A stretch of 64,000 bases of DNA. It comes from Homalodisca vitripennis (Eukaryota > Arthropoda > Insecta > Hemiptera > Cicadellidae). The stretch's first letter is position 1. Each line of letters opens with the position of its first letter. This document shows, in pieces, positions 60,473 to 64,000 of this stretch. The notes below the pieces were generated by a model, which was not told the origin of the DNA, searched no databases, and worked only from the letters and a program-made list of their open reading frames with translations. The position numbers were made by a program, and so were the translations under genes. Location: NCBI RefSeq assembly GCF_021130785.1, contig NC_060211.1, positions 129,430,001-129,494,000 on the forward strand, given 5' to 3'.

Positions 60473-61560
60473 TATCATATGTTTATTTATCAAAAATTTA
60501 TTTTTATTGTAATCTCTATTGTTTACTATTTATGTGAATAGCATTATTACAATAGATGTAAAAGTAAACTAAAGTAGCAGAGAGAAGTGCCTCATCCCCA
60601 ATACAATCCCAGAGTGCAAATGTAATATTCCAGATTTCACACGGTTCGCTGGTACCATTGGATTTGTGGTTGAACAGATATCCTTTCCCTTCTGCCAATA
60701 ACACATTTTAAAGCTAATACTGGACTCTCGTTTATCAAAAACGTTAGTATAAAACTCATCTTAAATCTATATTTTCAGCTCCTGAAACCTTGAACTCATA
60801 GAGGTAAAAAATATATATGGAATTATGTATTTAGATACTTACAGAGGATGAAGGTTATTACAAAAATTAAAGAGAGGCATTAAACACAGTAAATAAATGA
60901 TACCATAACTGAGAGAGGGAGAATAAATTTAAATATTTGTACACGTATTCCATGAGTTAAGTGTGTCATTACCACAGACTAGGTCTTAATTCCAACAAAT
61001 ATCATTTTCCTCATAGTGAATTCCTCCATGCTTATGCGCATGAGACTTTAATTCTTCTTCGAAGTGTAGCATAATTATCGAAAAATATGTACACTCGAGT
61101 AAAGCATTAATGAAAAACATTAACAGCCGTAGATTGATATATGTCAAACATTTGGATTATACATTGAGAATTATAATTACCCTTAACTTGGAGTTTAGGA
61201 GAGAAGCAGTGCAGCAGTACATGGCAAATACAATATTATAGTCTACATCTGAAGGTGTATTCTAAGAGTAGGGCAAGAGAGAGGTTATTGTAAGGTGCAC
61301 TCAGCGGGATTGGTGAAAGCATGGCGGCCATTAGCGCATCAGTGAGGGCATTGGAGGGTGAAGGTAACGTGATCCCAAAATATTATAAATGCGTATGTTG
61401 CTTATAACACATTATAAGATCTCTGCCACCGGGTTTTTCTAATTTTGGCTTAAACTATATGAATTACTACAGAATTTATAATCCACGCGTTCCTTAATAA
61501 AAATTATGTCAAAGTACGTAATATTTTTGTACATCACAGATTTGGGCTGATTCTATTTAA
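60340..61560 (+). repeat. dispersed repeat D, copy 3
   Basis: Inverted relative to 31,740-32,880 and partly matching 35,085-35,560. The match continues through both the Helitron start and the unrelated flank. A larger unit containing a Helitron end was therefore duplicated, or the Helitron lies in an older repeat. Confidence 0.75.
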
Positions 61561-62261
61561 AATATTAATGAGTTTCTAATGGGAAATTGACTAAAATTGT
61601 CCATCATTTATAAAGAAGGCTTCATAGATACATTCTACATTTTTGTATCTTTAAAATATCAATGTTAAGTTATGATGTTGGAATATTATATTCTACGAAT
61701 CATGTTGTATGTGAGGATTACGATATGATAAATATTAAATTTAAATTATATATTATATGTAATTATACGTTTATAAACTGGGTATTAAATAAACCTCTTT
61801 TCTGGGATAGTATGCAAAAACAATTGAATACTATAAAATAGCATTAAATAATATATATAAATATATATATATATATATATTAAAACGTAATTAAAAAAAC
61901 AGTACATTTTAATGTAAATAAAGATATGTTTTACGTATACGCTAACGGTTTGCTGTAAGGAGAGTGATGAACTTAAATCTACCGCACAAATATACTTATA
62001 TTGGACAGCAAGTACCTGACTAGCTGCGATCTTTCGTCTAAACCATCTCATATCTTATATTATCAAATCCATGAATCTGAATTACTATAATTAGTTATCT
62101 GCCAAACACTAGCAATTCAAATATAAAGGGCTGATGAACGTGTTTAGAATATCAGATTAAGGATAAAGTACAATATTGTTTACTTTTTAGGAATACATCT
62201 AAAAGATATGGTAGTGAATGGAATGCAAATGAAAAAGATATGCTCAGAATATTTCTTGGCT
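61561..62261. other. AT-rich intergenic stretch
   Basis: A (TA)n run lies at about 61,851-61,880. No gene was seen. Confidence 0.5.
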
Positions 62262-62520
62262 TATAAAAAGCATTTAAGTGTGTTGATTACAGGGACTTGG
62301 CTCACATACTCATGGATTACAATAAATGCCACTAGAATCGACCGAATCGTATCTTACTGATAGAAAACAATCTGTTCATATTTCAAATGTGTAACCGAGG
62401 AAGAGAGATTTGGGATATGGTGTTCCTCAGGGGTTTGTCTAAGTCCTCTACTCTTTTCTTTACACATCAGTGACGTTGGACCATCGCTAAAACGCAATGA
62501 AAGACACAAATCTCTGTTTC
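62262..62520 (+). pseudogene. decayed LINE reverse-transcriptase fragment
   Basis: KAFKCVDYRDLAHILMDY corresponds to RT motif A, with the second conserved Asp of KAFD replaced by Lys. SYLTDRKQSVHISNV and YGVPQGFV, then, one frame over, LSPLLFSLHISDVGPS correspond to motif B. The FADD motif was not found. In-frame stops and frameshifts show an old dead copy, in a different lineage from the 25-kb LINE. Confidence 0.65.
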
Positions 62521-63239
62521 TAAGCTACATAAAACACACAATGAAATGGCAACAGTTATGGAATTCAACGTAAAGATCTAGCATTTTAAAGTAAAATATC
62601 TAAAACAAGTATTAAAGATTTCACAACGAAGAAGTCGGTAGACCAAACGCTAAAAGTTCTTAAAATACACCTTGAGGAAGTTGTCGAAATAATACTCAAG
62701 TGCTGATGGCAGCGTATTAGGGACCTAACCATACCTATGCTAGACTATATCCTTGTGAGGATGTTGTTCCAGCACACATTTCCACAAGTTATATTCTTTA
62801 AAACACGTTCAAAACAATAATTGCAAATTTTTAGTGGGAAGAGTCGTAAATCTGCGTTCATAAGTCTGAAACTTCAGACATTACTATACTATATACTTTA
62901 AAGGCATGGTCCAGTTTTCAAGCCAAGTACAATTACATGAAAGGAAAAGACATATACTCTTATGAATCTAGGGGCAATACTGACTATCTAACTGGAAGGT
63001 CAATAATACACTATAATAGAGACCGGTGAATTCTCCACTTCATTGAGTGGGTGCAAGCTAGTGCTCAGTATTATTATTGTTTTAGTTATTTTTTGTAATT
63101 AAAGGCAATTAAATACCATACTTGCTAGAGAACATTTTGTCTTTTTAGAGAAGATTGTTTCTTGAAATAGATTATATTAGATAAAAAGTGACATACATAA
63201 TTTTCTCTGTAAAAAGTTTATTATTAATAATGTCTATGT

Positions 63240-63335
63240 ATGTTTTCGGATATTTGCCTTCTTTATATGATAAAAAACCTATTACACTACGTTTCGTAGG
63301 CTGAAGTCCGTCATCTTCATCACGTGTAAAAATGT
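63240..63335 (-). repeat. repeat with a hammerhead-like motif, related to 2.7 kb
   Basis: TACACTACGTTTCGTAGGC with TCATCTTCATCACG downstream. On the minus strand this is ATGAAGATGACGG...CCTACGAAACGTAGTG, i.e. near-CUGANGA and GAAAC boxes. The upstream flank (TTTTCGGATATTTGCC, GATAAAAAACCTATTACAC) resembles that of the 2,674-2,843 element. Confidence 0.4.
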
Positions 63336-64000
63336 TAATATATAAACGTGAACTTAAACCCTACAACGTGAGGCAATGAACGGCTATTTAATAAATGTGT
63401 ATCATATATGACCACACAAACAGCTTGAAGCCTATACTTGGGGAAAATATCCCAGGAGTTGTTACTGCACAGAAATTAAGAGCAAAAACAACACGACGTC
63501 ACACCTACACCAGGGAAAGTGGTACACTAACTACAGAATCAATGCAGGCGTTTCCGGTGGTATCATGGCGCTTCAACTGAAACAATGATACAGTAAGGAA
63601 GTAGCCGGGAGGGAGTGAGTTAAGGCAGCCATCTTCGTCCTTGACTTTTGTTCCTAGACAATAAATTCCAAGTTTTTAGACATGAGAATGAGGAATATTA
63701 ATATTTGAAACATAGTATTTTGAATTTCATAAAATACAAGTATAACGATGGCAAGTGTACGAAATACATTAAACCTTTATATAACAAAAGGTTAGATGTG
63801 ATATATACGTGAGAAATATACGGCCGACCGAACTGATAATGTAACGTAGCGACTGGTGACAGGAGGCAGCACTGCAGCGTGAATTATAGTCTGGCCTTGG
63901 GAAGACACAGGATGGTAACTTATGAACTTTTCATTTATCAGAAGTTCAATTCGTCATCAGTGGCAAAACTCGACCAAATTTCCAACGTTTGTTATGGCAT
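63336..64000. other. terminal stretch, nothing recognised
   Basis: A 61-codon ORF at 63,395-63,580 has no motif. The rest is AT-rich to the window end. Confidence 0.45.

Overview
The window is AT-rich nuclear DNA from an animal, most likely an arthropod and probably an insect. It has long intergenic AT-rich stretches, many (TA)n microsatellites, candidate splice sites with AATAAA signals, and a typical arthropod repeat load: a DD41D mariner, a Jockey-like LINE, a Penelope-like element, Helitron ends, LTRs, MITEs and a Mutator-like transposase fragment. I see no bacterial gene organisation, rRNA, convincing tRNA or CRISPR. The exact taxon cannot be read from the sequence; a hemipteran is only a guess.

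The dominant feature is a very large nested palindrome. Read outward from a 634-bp spacer (17,784-18,417), the left arm is C (13,528-17,783), B (10,986-13,512) and A (8,111-10,344). The right arm is C' (18,418-22,628), B' (40,178-42,332 plus 47,747-47,919) and A' (51,200-53,464), all inverted and in mirror order. The right arm is interrupted between C' and B' (17.5 kb), inside B' (5.4 kb) and between B' and A' (3.3 kb, mainly a Penelope-like element). The left arm carries a mariner insertion that the right arm lacks. By eye the arms are about 99% identical near the centre and about 90-95% farther out. At the centre lies an unrecognised 227-codon ORF that looks like the last exon of a host gene; its 5'-truncated inverted copy sits on the other side of the spacer.

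Layout: 1-940, internal edge, primer-binding site and LTR of a minus-strand LTR retrotransposon. 941-6,170, AT-rich DNA with three small terminal-inverted-repeat elements. 6,170-7,016, a second LTR with a polypurine tract. 8,111-22,628, left arm and centre of the palindrome. 22,629-40,177, the large interruption, holding a frameshifted LINE (25.2-28.35 kb), a Mutator-like transposase fragment (28.5-29.3 kb), a Penelope-type remnant, a dispersed repeat with a Helitron 5' end, a GC-rich 109-bp tandem repeat and MITEs. 40,178-53,464, the rest of the right arm with its insertions. 53,465-64,000, sparse AT-rich DNA with two badly decayed LINE fragments, an inverted copy of the 31.7-kb repeat with a second Helitron 5' end, and a short repeat with a hammerhead-like motif.

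There is no operon-like cooperation between genes. Every recognisable enzyme belongs to a transposable element, and all of them look broken. The only candidate host coding sequences are the central exon and two short ORFs preserved in both palindrome arms.
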